49,019 nt of DNA from an uncultured Prevotellaceae bacterium (lineage in GTDB: Bacteria; Bacteroidota; Bacteroidia; Bacteroidales; Bacteroidaceae). Location of the stretch: positions 1 to 49,019 of the forward strand of contig CAMJIA010000005.1 of assembly GCA_946405695.1 (NCBI GenBank), in the 5' to 3' direction. Below are positions 8,747 to 17,984 of this stretch, piece after piece (the first letter of the stretch is position 1; every line of letters begins with the position of its first letter). The position numbers and the translations under genes are program-made. The notes below the pieces were generated by a model. It saw nothing but the letters and a program-made list of their open reading frames with translations, was not told the origin of the DNA and ran no database searches.

Positions 8747-10495
8747 ATGAAGAATAACAAATATATAGGACTGATGATGGCAGCAGCGATGCTGGCTGCC
8801 ACATCATGCTCCGATTTCAACGACTATAACGAGGTGCCGAGTGATGCACTGCCTGAGGGCAACCAGACATTGTGGCAGAACATCTCCAGCAATCAGGACC
8901 TGACGGACTTTGCAGATTTGGTAAAACAGGCCGGATTCGAAGCAGAGCTGGAAAAGTCACGTGCCTACACTATCTTCGCACCCAAGAACGGTTCGTTCGT
9001 CAAGTCGGAGTTTGAAGGCATGGAGAGTAAAGACCTGCTGCAGCAGTTTGTCAAGAACCACATCGCTGAGTATAACCACGTGGCTACTGGCGCTGTGAAC
9101 ATGCGCATCCACACACTCAACGAAAAGTCATACATCTTCGAGGGTAACGGCAAGTACACCTTTGCTGGCATAGACATCAGTAAGCCGAATATGCCAAGCA
9201 ACAACGGTGTGATACACATGCTGGACAACTACGCACACTTCTACCCCAACCTGTATGAGTACTTGAAAGTGGCTGAGAATATAGACTCGCTACGCAACCA
9301 CTTCATGCACTATGAAGTAACCTATCTCGACGAGGAAAACAGCGTAAAAGGTCCAATGGTCGACGGTATGCAGACGTACATCGACTCAGTGATGGTAACC
9401 TACAACAGTCTGTGCAACCGTTTAGGTGCAAGACTGGACAACGAGGACAGTACCTACACATTCATCATGCCTACGTCTGAAGCTTTCTCGAAATCGTATA
9501 AAAAGATTGCTACTTACTATAAATACGTAGATAACATAGAGATACAGGACGTACAGAACTACACCTCAGCAACTGATACCAAGATTAAAACTGTTAAAGT
9601 CAATTCTGACTACCAGACAGACTCGCTGACCCGAATGTCTATTGTGAACAACTTGATTTTCAGTAACAATGACCTCTATAACCAGTGGCTTGTAGGCAAG
9701 GGAGAGAATACTGACACCATCCGTTCTACCAGACGGACTAAGTTATCGAACCCTGAGGATCTCTTAACCAAATACATGGTAGGCGATGCAGTACCCATGA
9801 GCAACGGCTATGCACGGATTGTAGACAGCCTGGCTATCTATCCTTGGGAGGCCTACTGCCCTGAGCTGGAAATCAATCCAAGATCACTGAGTAATAAGTT
9901 TCCAAACAGCGTAAGCGAGAAAAAGGAATCTGTGCCTGATACACTGCTCAAGAAGGTATTTGGTGAAGACTTTGACAAGACAAGCTACAAGTATACAACG
10001 ATTCTCGCAAACGGTGAAAGAACCAAGCCTGACTTCGCGATAGAGCTGCCTGGTGTCATGTCGACAACCTACAATTTCTATGTCGTACTGATGCCTTCAG
10101 CTTGGAAACAGTTTGGTAACGACCCGCGTCCCAATTGGCTGAACTTTGAACTCAACTACGCCAATGCAGCAGGAAAGGCTACCAAATACTATTTCAGTAA
10201 GCCCTATGCTGATGCAATTCTTTCAGGCGGTACACTCCCGGAACCTGCTAAAAGTGTCAGCTCGACGACAGCATTTACGAACGACCCCGAAAAAACAGAT
10301 ACAATCTTCATCGGACGTTTCACCTTCCCGATATCTTACAGCAACATAGGAGAATACTATCCAAGCATACGAGTCACCACGCCCATCAGCGTGTTCAATA
10401 AGAAACATTTAGAGACCTACAACCGTGACGTACGCTTGGCCGCCATCATACTGAAGCCTCTGGAATTGGACGAATTTGAAGCTAATAATAAATGA
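8747..10495 (+). CDS. FAS1 (fasciclin) domain lipoprotein (third FAS1 gene)
   Basis: 582 aa. The lipobox is AATSC followed by Ser-Asp-Phe-Asn-Asp, so a lipoprotein. A clear FAS1 domain is at about 40-165, with H1-like YTIFAPKNGSF and H2-like NNGVIHMLDN. A degenerate second FAS1-like region follows (about 170-375, TYTFIMPTSEAF). The C-terminal 160 residues (about 420-580) look like a beta-rich domain of unknown family. Its stop overlaps the start of the second susC (ATGA at 10492-10495), which implies translational coupling and suggests the protein works with that SusC/SusD pair. It differs clearly from the 709-aa FAS1 protein and is not a recent duplicate. Ligand unknown; glycan capture or complex assembly is inferred. 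Confidence 0.84.
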   Translation: MKNNKYIGLMMAAAMLAATSCSDFNDYNEVPSDALPEGNQTLWQNISSNQDLTDFADLVKQAGFEAELEKSRAYTIFAPKNGSFVKSEFEGMESKDLLQQFVKNHIAEYNHVATGAVNMRIHTLNEKSYIFEGNGKYTFAGIDISKPNMPSNNGVIHMLDNYAHFYPNLYEYLKVAENIDSLRNHFMHYEVTYLDEENSVKGPMVDGMQTYIDSVMVTYNSLCNRLGARLDNEDSTYTFIMPTSEAFSKSYKKIATYYKYVDNIEIQDVQNYTSATDTKIKTVKVNSDYQTDSLTRMSIVNNLIFSNNDLYNQWLVGKGENTDTIRSTRRTKLSNPEDLLTKYMVGDAVPMSNGYARIVDSLAIYPWEAYCPELEINPRSLSNKFPNSVSEKKESVPDTLLKKVFGEDFDKTSYKYTTILANGERTKPDFAIELPGVMSTTYNFYVVLMPSAWKQFGNDPRPNWLNFELNYANAAGKATKYYFSKPYADAILSGGTLPEPAKSVSSTTAFTNDPEKTDTIFIGRFTFPISYSNIGEYYPSIRVTTPISVFNKKHLETYNRDVRLAAIILKPLELDEFEANNK

Positions 10496-13400
10496 AAATG
10501 AAGCACACCATATTTAACGATTTACAGAATGCAGGTCAGAGACTTGCCTTCTGCCTGTTGTTTGCCGCTATCGCCGCTGCGCCTGCCATGGCACAGGACG
10601 AAGATGACATCGATGAAGTGCAGACAACTATCAAGCAGCCGAAACGCAACGAGAAGGTTGCACAGTATCCTACCGTGACGCTGCAAGGTGTGGTGACAGA
10701 CCTGGCTACAAAGAAGCCTCTGTCAGGTGTACAGTTGCAGGCATTAGGACATATCCGCTATACAGCCATGACGGATGAGAACGGTGCTTTCACGATAAAA
10801 GTACCGACTTTCACTACGGCACTATACGTACACTCTCCGCAGTATATCCCACAGCAAGTGGCCATCATCGCCGGCAAGGAAGACCAGAAAGTGGAAATTC
10901 ACATGCTGAGCGACAAGTTCGCCAATATGTATACCACAGGTACGGACTATACCGCCAAGGCCGAGGCACAGATTAACCGCTTTGGACTGACGGTGGACAA
11001 CGAAATCACCAGTAAACTGGGTGCCGACATGCACAGTGTAATGCGCTCGGCAGCTCTTGATGGTGGTGCAACGATGTTCATCCGTGGTCTGAACAGTATT
11101 AATGCTGACGCACAGCCACTGATTGTCGTCGACGGTATCGAGATGGATATGCAGCGCGACCGCAACTCGCTCCACGCCGGACAGTATAACAACATGCTGG
11201 CCAACATCGACCCGAACGACGTAGAGAAGGTTACCGTCATGAAGAATGCTACTGCCCTGTATGGTGCTCGTGGTGCCAATGGTGTGGTATTCATCGAGAC
11301 CAAACGAGGCCACTCGATGGCTACGCGTATCGATGCCAACATCTCGGCAGGTGTTACCTTCGTACCAAAGTCGCTGACCATGATGAACGCTGCCCAGTAT
11401 CGCACCTATGCAACGGAACTATTAGGAACCGTTGAAGGCATCTCGGACCGCAAAATAGACTTCCGTTTCCTGAACGACGATCCCAACAAATCCTACTACC
11501 ACACCTATCATAATGATACTGACTGGAATGACTTAGTCTACAAATCAGCACTGACCCAGAACTACAGCATTAATGTGCAGGGTGGTGATGACATTGGTAT
11601 GTACAACCTCTCAGTAGGCTATACTAACGCCAAGTATGCTGCCAAGGAGAACTCTTTCGAACGTATGAATGTCCGTTTCAATACCGATATTAACATTCTG
11701 TGGAATCTGAAGACAAAGTTCGACATCTCAATTTCCCGTACGAACAATTACGTATTGGACAACGGTATGCCGGCAGACTTCACCACAGGTACCGTGGTAT
11801 CACCTACCGTATTGGGCCTCATCAAGTCTCCACTAGTTGCTCCCTACCAGTACAACCAGATTCTGGGTGGTTTCTCCGAACTGCTCTCCGGAGCTGACGA
11901 TCTTTTCTATCAGTTGTATAATACTCATACCTACGACTTGGCTAATCCAGTGTCGATTCTTGAGGGTGCTGTCGGTGATAATAAGAACAAGGCAGAGAAC
12001 ACCTATTTCAATGTACACGTAGCACCGACATACAGTTTCTCGCAGAACCTGTCACTGTCAGCACTCATCAGCTACACGCTGAACCGTAACGCACAACGCT
12101 ACTTCCGTCCCTATTCGGATGTTCCCTCATTCAACATCCCAGGTGTCGGACGTGTATATGCCAAGACACAGTCGATGTTTGCCAAGGAGAACAACATCGT
12201 CGCCAAGTTGCAGGTAGACTGGAACAAGCAGTTAGGCAAACACTCTGTCGCAGCCTTTGCCGGTGCGCGCTATAACATCTTTACCTTCGACAGCAACGAC
12301 GTGGCTGTACAGGCTTCAGGAAAGACCAGTGACAAGAATCCATCTTTGGACTGGGCCGGATTCCGCAACATTAGCGGTGCCAATGATGAGTGGAAGCAGA
12401 TACAGTGGTACGGCAATGTAGACTATAACTACATGAACCGCTACTTTGCTACACTCTCGTTGCTTGCTGAGGCAAATAGCCGCTTCGGTAACGATGCTGA
12501 CGGCATGAAGTTGTTTGGTGTTAAGTGGGCTTTCTTCCCCAGCATTCAGTTGGGATGGGTCATGACTAACGAGAATTGGTTCCCCAAGACCAACCTGGTG
12601 AACTACCTGCGTCTGAATGTCGGCTACGACCTAAGTGGCAACGACGGTATTTCGAACTATGCTGCCAAGACCAGCTATACCACAGTACGCTACAACGCAT
12701 CTGCCATTGGTACGCAGTTGACCAATATCGGTAACGACAAGATTCAGTGGGAGAGCACCAAGAAACTGAACTTTGGTCTGCAGAGCTATCTGCTGGACAA
12801 CCGCCTGGGTGTGAAGTTCGACTACTTCATCCACAAGACTGACAACCTGCTGACGCTGAAAGCTTTCTCAAACCCCATCGGTGGTATCAACCGCTACTGG
12901 AGCAATGGTGGCTCACTGCAGAACACAGGATACGAGTTGACTATCACAGGTAAGCCTGTTGTCTCGAAGGACTGGAACCTGGAAATCGGAGCCTCGATAG
13001 GTCACTATAAGAACGAAGTCAAGTCGCTACCCGACGGTGACTATACCACATCAGTCTATGGCGACAACAACATCTTGACCAGCGTAGGCAATCCCATCGC
13101 TATGTTCTATGGATACGAAACCGCAGGTGTCTTCGCTGACGATGCTACTGCACGCGTTGGTAATGTTACTGCTGACAACCCAGAGGGATATCTCTACATG
13201 ACAGACGCTGCCGGACAGAAGAACTTCTTTAAGGCTGGTGACATACACTTTGTTGACCGCAACGGTGACGGTATCATAGACGCTAAGGACAAGACCATCA
13301 TCGGTAATCCCAACCCCGACATCTATGGTAATATCTTTGCTACACTGTCATGGAAAGACCTGACACTGTCTATCGGCTTCAACTACTCAGTAGGCAACGA

Positions 13401-13809
13401 TGTATACAACTACCAGCGCTCTATACTCACTGCCGGTTCTAACTTCTACAACCAACAAGTTTCTGAGGTTGGACGCTGGCGCTACGAGGGACAGCAGACT
13501 GAACTGCCACGTGCAGTATTCGGTGACCCCATGGGCAACAACCGTTTCAGTGACCGCTGGATAGAGGATGGCTCGTATCTGCGTCTGAAGACCGTACACC
13601 TCAGTTACCGCCTACCGATTCCAAGTTCATGGACATGGCTACAGGGCCTGACAGTATGGGCAGAGGCTCAGAACCTGCTCACCTTCACAAAGTATAAAGG
13701 CATTGATCCAGAGTTCTCTATTGGTAACAGCGCTTACTACCAAGGCATTGACTGTGGTAACATGCCACAAAGCCGTATGCTCACAGCTGGTGTGAAGATC
13801 AACCTCTAA
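10492..13809 (+). CDS. susC: SusC/RagA-family TonB-dependent outer-membrane transporter (second copy)
   Basis: 1105 aa. The signal peptide ends at APAMAQ (about residue 35). A short acidic/basic stretch (DEDDIDEVQTTIKQPKRNEK) precedes a carboxypeptidase-regulatory-like domain (about 63-135). The plug has MFIRGLNSINADAQPLIVVD and the SusC-typical VMKNATALYGARGANGV. The barrel runs to the C-terminus. Unlike the first SusC it has no EVVV-type TonB box between the regulatory domain and the plug; a TonB-contact segment may instead be the IDEVQTTIK stretch near the mature N-terminus (inference). It overlaps the upstream FAS1 gene by four bases and is 38 bases from its own susD. It presumably imports a different size or decoration class of pectic oligosaccharide from the first pair. 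Confidence 0.94.
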   Translation: MKMKHTIFNDLQNAGQRLAFCLLFAAIAAAPAMAQDEDDIDEVQTTIKQPKRNEKVAQYPTVTLQGVVTDLATKKPLSGVQLQALGHIRYTAMTDENGAFTIKVPTFTTALYVHSPQYIPQQVAIIAGKEDQKVEIHMLSDKFANMYTTGTDYTAKAEAQINRFGLTVDNEITSKLGADMHSVMRSAALDGGATMFIRGLNSINADAQPLIVVDGIEMDMQRDRNSLHAGQYNNMLANIDPNDVEKVTVMKNATALYGARGANGVVFIETKRGHSMATRIDANISAGVTFVPKSLTMMNAAQYRTYATELLGTVEGISDRKIDFRFLNDDPNKSYYHTYHNDTDWNDLVYKSALTQNYSINVQGGDDIGMYNLSVGYTNAKYAAKENSFERMNVRFNTDINILWNLKTKFDISISRTNNYVLDNGMPADFTTGTVVSPTVLGLIKSPLVAPYQYNQILGGFSELLSGADDLFYQLYNTHTYDLANPVSILEGAVGDNKNKAENTYFNVHVAPTYSFSQNLSLSALISYTLNRNAQRYFRPYSDVPSFNIPGVGRVYAKTQSMFAKENNIVAKLQVDWNKQLGKHSVAAFAGARYNIFTFDSNDVAVQASGKTSDKNPSLDWAGFRNISGANDEWKQIQWYGNVDYNYMNRYFATLSLLAEANSRFGNDADGMKLFGVKWAFFPSIQLGWVMTNENWFPKTNLVNYLRLNVGYDLSGNDGISNYAAKTSYTTVRYNASAIGTQLTNIGNDKIQWESTKKLNFGLQSYLLDNRLGVKFDYFIHKTDNLLTLKAFSNPIGGINRYWSNGGSLQNTGYELTITGKPVVSKDWNLEIGASIGHYKNEVKSLPDGDYTTSVYGDNNILTSVGNPIAMFYGYETAGVFADDATARVGNVTADNPEGYLYMTDAAGQKNFFKAGDIHFVDRNGDGIIDAKDKTIIGNPNPDIYGNIFATLSWKDLTLSIGFNYSVGNDVYNYQRSILTAGSNFYNQQVSEVGRWRYEGQQTELPRAVFGDPMGNNRFSDRWIEDGSYLRLKTVHLSYRLPIPSSWTWLQGLTVWAEAQNLLTFTKYKGIDPEFSIGNSAYYQGIDCGNMPQSRMLTAGVKINL

Positions 13810-13816
13810 CAATGAG

Positions 13817-13844
13817 TTAAGAATTAAGAATTAAGAATTAAGAG
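13817..13844 (+). repeat. Tandem heptamer array (4 x 7 bp) in a leader
   Basis: TTAAGAA repeated three times and then TTAAGAG, between susC and susD. Because the period is seven and each unit holds TAA, stops occur in all three forward frames; the reverse strand (TTCTTAA) is closed in all frames too. The array ends three bases before the ATG at 13848. Confidence 0.88.
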
Positions 13845-13847
13845 ATT

Positions 13848-15731
13848 ATGAAAAAGATAGCAATTATAATTAGTGTAATCTGCGTCATCTGCGGTTCCTA
13901 CTCTTGCTCGGACATGTTGGATGTTGAAAGTACACGTCAGAACATCGAACCGTCGATAGAAGACAAGACCGACTCGGTGTTCTATGCTTACGGCATCCTG
14001 CAGGCCATGCAGCAGTTGGCAGACCAGTATGTGTTCCAGGGTGAGCTGCGCGGTGAACTGGTGAAGACCACGAAAAATACCGACAACAACCTGCGTCAGT
14101 TGTATGACTATACGGCAACAACTGAGAACAAGTACGACTCAGCGTATGTGTACTACCGCGTCATCAATAACTGTAACTACTATATTACCTACTGCGATAC
14201 TGCACAGTATAACGGTTCGACAAATGTGGTCATGGACAAGTATATTGCCACCCATGCCATCCGTGCCTGGGCCTACCTGCAACTGGCTCGCAACTATGGT
14301 AAGGTGCCGTTCTTTACAGAACCACTGACCAAAATTTCGGATATTGACAAGGACTACCCGGAACTGGACATCAACGGTATCCTTGCACAGTTAGCTCCAG
14401 ACTTGGAGAGGTATGCAGCAAGATACTATAAAGTTCCCAATTTCGGTTATACAGGAAATACCGGTCCTTCTATTGGTTCACCGAACTGGGAGAGTGCAGC
14501 CAAGAACTTCTTACCTCGTTTGTGCTTTATTCCATTGAACGTAGTACTTGGTGATATGTATCTTGAAACAGGCGACTACGAATCTGCAGCACGCCACTTC
14601 GTCACCTACCTGACAAGACTCGCTGACCAAACAAAGACGAACTATATAGCACCAATGGCATCGAAAAATTCGGTAGGCCGCTTTGGCGATGACGACGACC
14701 TGCCTGACCGCAGCCAGATTGGTGCAACAGTGAATGGTACTGCATGGGCCTCCATTTGGTATAGTAACTCTGTGAGCGACATCATCACGTACATCCCCAT
14801 GGCAACTACTGCCCAGAATGGACAAACCACACAGGTACCTCTTACCTTTGGCTTTAACTACTATGCGACCAAGGAAGAAACGGGTGGTGACCCATACGTT
14901 GACGAGATACAATTGTTACCCTCAGACGCAATGAACTTGTTATCGGACTCTACGGACTACTACTATTATGCAGCAACCGACAAATTGGATAAGTTCGACA
15001 GCATTAGAGTAGCCAAGGCCGGTGACATGCGAATGCGCAGCATCCTGCGCCAGACGCTGAATGCAGACACCATACAGCAGTGGATTGACAAGTACAAGTA
15101 CGCTAACATCGTACTCTATCGTGTCAGCACTATTTGGCTGCGACTGGCTGAGTGTTTTAACCGTCTGGGAATGCCCGACGCTGCTTTTGCCATTCTCAAA
15201 GACGGTATTAACGCCAATATCCTGGAGCAGGCAGCTGATGGTTCTTACTACATGAATTACATCACAGAGGACACGCGTAACAAACTTCAGACCAACTATC
15301 CGCTGTTGTCTGACGAATACAGCAAGAAGTTTACGATTGACAACATATCTGGTATCCACACCCACGGTGCCGGACGTGCTGCTAGCGATTGTCCGGGCAC
15401 AAACGGTGTTGGTGGCAATACCTACCACACAGGTAAGTCGCCCTACCAGTACGACCGCGTTATCGGTAAGAAGCTGAAGGAGCTGGCTGATGCTGGTGTT
15501 GCAGTAGGAACAACTAAGAACGACACCATCAACGCTGTTGAGGACTTGCTGTGCGACGAGTATGCACTGGAATTAGCCTTCGAAGGTTGCCGTTACTACG
15601 ACCTGTTACGAATAGCCAGTCATAAGAACCGTGCCGGACTCTATGGTGCTAACTATGGCGATATGTGGTTGACCCGCAAACTTGGCTACAAGGGATGGAC
15701 ACCCGATAAGAAATACCTGCCATTCAAGTAA
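13848..15731 (+). CDS. susD: SusD/RagB-family glycan-binding lipoprotein (second copy)
   Basis: 627 aa. The lipobox is GSYSC, followed by Ser-Asp-Met-Leu-Asp-Val-Glu, a surface-lipoprotein pattern. SusD hallmarks are AIRAWAYLQLARNYGKVPFF (about 140-159) and, near the C-terminus, YALELAFEGCRYYDLLRIA. The sequence is clearly different from the first SusD, so the two pairs are not a fresh duplication. It forms the partner of the SusC encoded directly upstream; the leader between them is a heptamer array rather than a ribosome-binding site. RG-I fragments are the likely ligand, inferred from the PL11 gene that follows after only 14 bases. Confidence 0.93.
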   Translation: MKKIAIIISVICVICGSYSCSDMLDVESTRQNIEPSIEDKTDSVFYAYGILQAMQQLADQYVFQGELRGELVKTTKNTDNNLRQLYDYTATTENKYDSAYVYYRVINNCNYYITYCDTAQYNGSTNVVMDKYIATHAIRAWAYLQLARNYGKVPFFTEPLTKISDIDKDYPELDINGILAQLAPDLERYAARYYKVPNFGYTGNTGPSIGSPNWESAAKNFLPRLCFIPLNVVLGDMYLETGDYESAARHFVTYLTRLADQTKTNYIAPMASKNSVGRFGDDDDLPDRSQIGATVNGTAWASIWYSNSVSDIITYIPMATTAQNGQTTQVPLTFGFNYYATKEETGGDPYVDEIQLLPSDAMNLLSDSTDYYYYAATDKLDKFDSIRVAKAGDMRMRSILRQTLNADTIQQWIDKYKYANIVLYRVSTIWLRLAECFNRLGMPDAAFAILKDGINANILEQAADGSYYMNYITEDTRNKLQTNYPLLSDEYSKKFTIDNISGIHTHGAGRAASDCPGTNGVGGNTYHTGKSPYQYDRVIGKKLKELADAGVAVGTTKNDTINAVEDLLCDEYALELAFEGCRYYDLLRIASHKNRAGLYGANYGDMWLTRKLGYKGWTPDKKYLPFK

Positions 15732-15745
15732 AAAGATAACAACAG

Positions 15746-17881
15746 ATGAAAAATATCACACTAACATTACTCCTGTCGGCATTGCTGCCGATGGGAGTTT
15801 TTTCTCAAAAACCCACCGACACTCCTACAAGCCAGATGGAGAAGCTGGACCGTGGTCTGGTGGTTATTCCCTACAATCTGTTTGGAGGTCACTTCGTCAG
15901 CTGGCGCCTACTCGGTACTGACGATGCCAATACCACCTTCGAACTGCTAAAAAACGGAGAGTCAGTAAAGAGCAACATCTACCAGACTACGTCGGTGCGT
16001 CTTACGGGTGGAAAGGCTACGGATAAGTATCAAGTGGTGACGTACCGTCATGGTAAGGTTATAGAGACCACACCCGAAGTAAGTCCTTGGTCGAAATACT
16101 ATCTGGAAGTAAAACTCGACAAGCCTGCAGATGGTCAGGACTACTCCTATTCCCCCAACGACTGCAGTGTGGGCGATGTGGATGGTGACGGACAGTACGA
16201 AATCTTCGTAAAATGGGATCCATCCAACTCGAAGGACAACTCGCAAAACGGCGTAACAGGTATCGTCTATATAGACTGTTACAAATTGGACGGCACAAAA
16301 CTGTGGCGCATCGACCTTGGAAAGAACATCCGTGCGGGAGCCCACTACACACAATTCATGGTATACGACTTTGACGGTGACGGAAAGGCTGAGATGATGT
16401 GCAAGACAGCCCCTGGTTCAAAGGATGGAGAAGGAGACTACGTCAACCAAGCTGCTACCGACGAGAACATCAAGGCAGCAAGCAATACCAAGAACTGGGT
16501 AACCGAAAGCTCCGGACGCATCAATGGCGGGCACGAATATCTGACGGTTTTCGAAGGAATGACGGGTAAAGCTATCCATACCATTGCTTACTATCCTAAT
16601 CGTAATGCAAAAGCAGCGCTGAGCGAGGCACAAGGAACTTTCAACTGGGACGACCGCTCAGGTAAGAGCGACTTAGGCAGTTACGGCAATCGTGGTGAAC
16701 GCTACCTGGCTTGCGTAGCCTACCTTGCAGGCGCAGACAAGAACCCCAGTGGTGTATTCGTACGTGGATACTACACCTATTCTTATTTGTGGGCTGTCGA
16801 TTTTGACGGTCAACAGTTGAAGACGCGCTGGCTGCACAGTTCAGACCAAAAGACCACATACCGGCTGATGGATGCTAACGGCAACGAGCAGAGACTGAAG
16901 GGTACGACTTGCAGCTCTGGACTTGGACGTAACACCATGTATGCTAACGGAAACCACAACTTGTCGTGTGCTGACGTTGATGGTGACGGAAAAGATGAGA
17001 TTATCTTTGGTTCGGCAGCTCTCGATGATGATGGACAGATGCTATATGCCGTAGGTTTCGGTCATGGTGATGCCATACACCTGGGCGACATGCTACCTGA
17101 CCGTCCAGGACTGGAGTTATTCGATGTACACGAGGAGAAAGGAGACTATGCTTGGGACTTGCACGATGCTGCAACAGGTGAAATCATTTGGAAGGGTGGA
17201 CAGAAAGGCGCCGACAATGGTCGTGGCTGTGCTGCAGATATTGTGGCTAGCACTAAAGGTTATGAATTCTGGTCGGCTTATGGTGGCTTTGATAATACCA
17301 GCAGAAACCAAAATCCGTTCAATGCCGTCTCAGGCGAACAAGCAGCGAATAGTAAGCCATCTATGAATTTCCGTATCTACTGGGATGGTGATGCACAGGA
17401 CGAACTGTTAGATGGCACTACCATCACTAAATATGGCGGTTCAACACTTGGTGTAGGAAGTAGCAGTAATGCCACCTCCGGACAGTCGAACAACAGCACC
17501 AAGGCAACGCCTAACCTCAGTGTCGATCTTTTTGGCGACTGGCGCGAGGAGTTGATTGTAAGAAATAGTACTGACGATGCCTTGAACATCTATTCAACGG
17601 CAACTACAACAAATTATCGCGTACCTACATTGATGCACGACCATACCTACCGTATGGGCATCGCCTGGCAGAACGTGGCCTACAACCAGCCGCCCCATCT
17701 GGGTTACTACCTACCCGACTACATCAAGTCGTTCCAAGGCAATGATCCTACAGGCATTGTAGAGATCAGAGATCAGAAGGAAGAAGGAAGAGGTGTTTTC
17801 TATAACCTCGCTGGTCAGCGCGTCAACAAGAATGCAAAAGGCATTCTCATCCAAAACGGCAAAAAGGTCATGATAAAGTGA
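15746..17881 (+). CDS. PL11 rhamnogalacturonan endolyase with C-terminal sorting-type tail
   Basis: 711 aa; cleaves the Rha-GalA bond of the RG-I backbone by beta-elimination, leaving an unsaturated galacturonyl end. The signal peptide ends GVFSQ (no lipobox Cys). The family start MEKLDRGLVVIPYN (about 31-44) is followed by a beta-sandwich and a beta-propeller with calcium-type loops DVDGDG at 144, DFDGDG at 208 and DVDGDG at 410. Near the end, HLGYYLPDYIKSF is typical of PL11. Residues about 672-711 form a linker plus the tail FYNLAGQRV...KGILIQNGKKVMIK, the type seen on secreted Prevotella enzymes and resembling a type IX secretion tail. Last gene of the SusCD operon. An extracellular, endo-acting role is inferred from the tail and family. 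Confidence 0.92.
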   Translation: MKNITLTLLLSALLPMGVFSQKPTDTPTSQMEKLDRGLVVIPYNLFGGHFVSWRLLGTDDANTTFELLKNGESVKSNIYQTTSVRLTGGKATDKYQVVTYRHGKVIETTPEVSPWSKYYLEVKLDKPADGQDYSYSPNDCSVGDVDGDGQYEIFVKWDPSNSKDNSQNGVTGIVYIDCYKLDGTKLWRIDLGKNIRAGAHYTQFMVYDFDGDGKAEMMCKTAPGSKDGEGDYVNQAATDENIKAASNTKNWVTESSGRINGGHEYLTVFEGMTGKAIHTIAYYPNRNAKAALSEAQGTFNWDDRSGKSDLGSYGNRGERYLACVAYLAGADKNPSGVFVRGYYTYSYLWAVDFDGQQLKTRWLHSSDQKTTYRLMDANGNEQRLKGTTCSSGLGRNTMYANGNHNLSCADVDGDGKDEIIFGSAALDDDGQMLYAVGFGHGDAIHLGDMLPDRPGLELFDVHEEKGDYAWDLHDAATGEIIWKGGQKGADNGRGCAADIVASTKGYEFWSAYGGFDNTSRNQNPFNAVSGEQAANSKPSMNFRIYWDGDAQDELLDGTTITKYGGSTLGVGSSSNATSGQSNNSTKATPNLSVDLFGDWREELIVRNSTDDALNIYSTATTTNYRVPTLMHDHTYRMGIAWQNVAYNQPPHLGYYLPDYIKSFQGNDPTGIVEIRDQKEEGRGVFYNLAGQRVNKNAKGILIQNGKKVMIK
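17763..17790 (+). repeat. In-frame heptamer array (4 x 7 bp) in the PL11 linker
   Basis: AGATCAG twice and then AAGGAAG twice. It encodes the charged linker IRDQKEEGR between the catalytic part of the PL11 lyase and its C-terminal tail. Compare the octamer array at the same place in the second PL11 (22041-22072). Confidence 0.78.
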
Positions 17882-17930
17882 TGAAGTAATCACATCATTA
17901 CGACTTAGTCGCAATGCATAATACGATAAA

Positions 17931-17963
17931 AAATCCCCAACGTCATCGAGGCGTTGGGGATTT
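17931..17963. terminator. Bidirectional intrinsic terminator between converging operons
   Basis: A perfect 12-bp inverted repeat, AAATCCCCAACG / CGTTGGGGATTT, encloses a 9-base loop (17943-17951). A-rich and T-rich flanks make it usable in both directions. It lies 49 bases after the plus-strand PL11 stop and 21 bases after the minus-strand PL1 stop. Confidence 0.9.
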
Positions 17964-17984
17964 CCTGTTTGTGCAGCTTACGCT

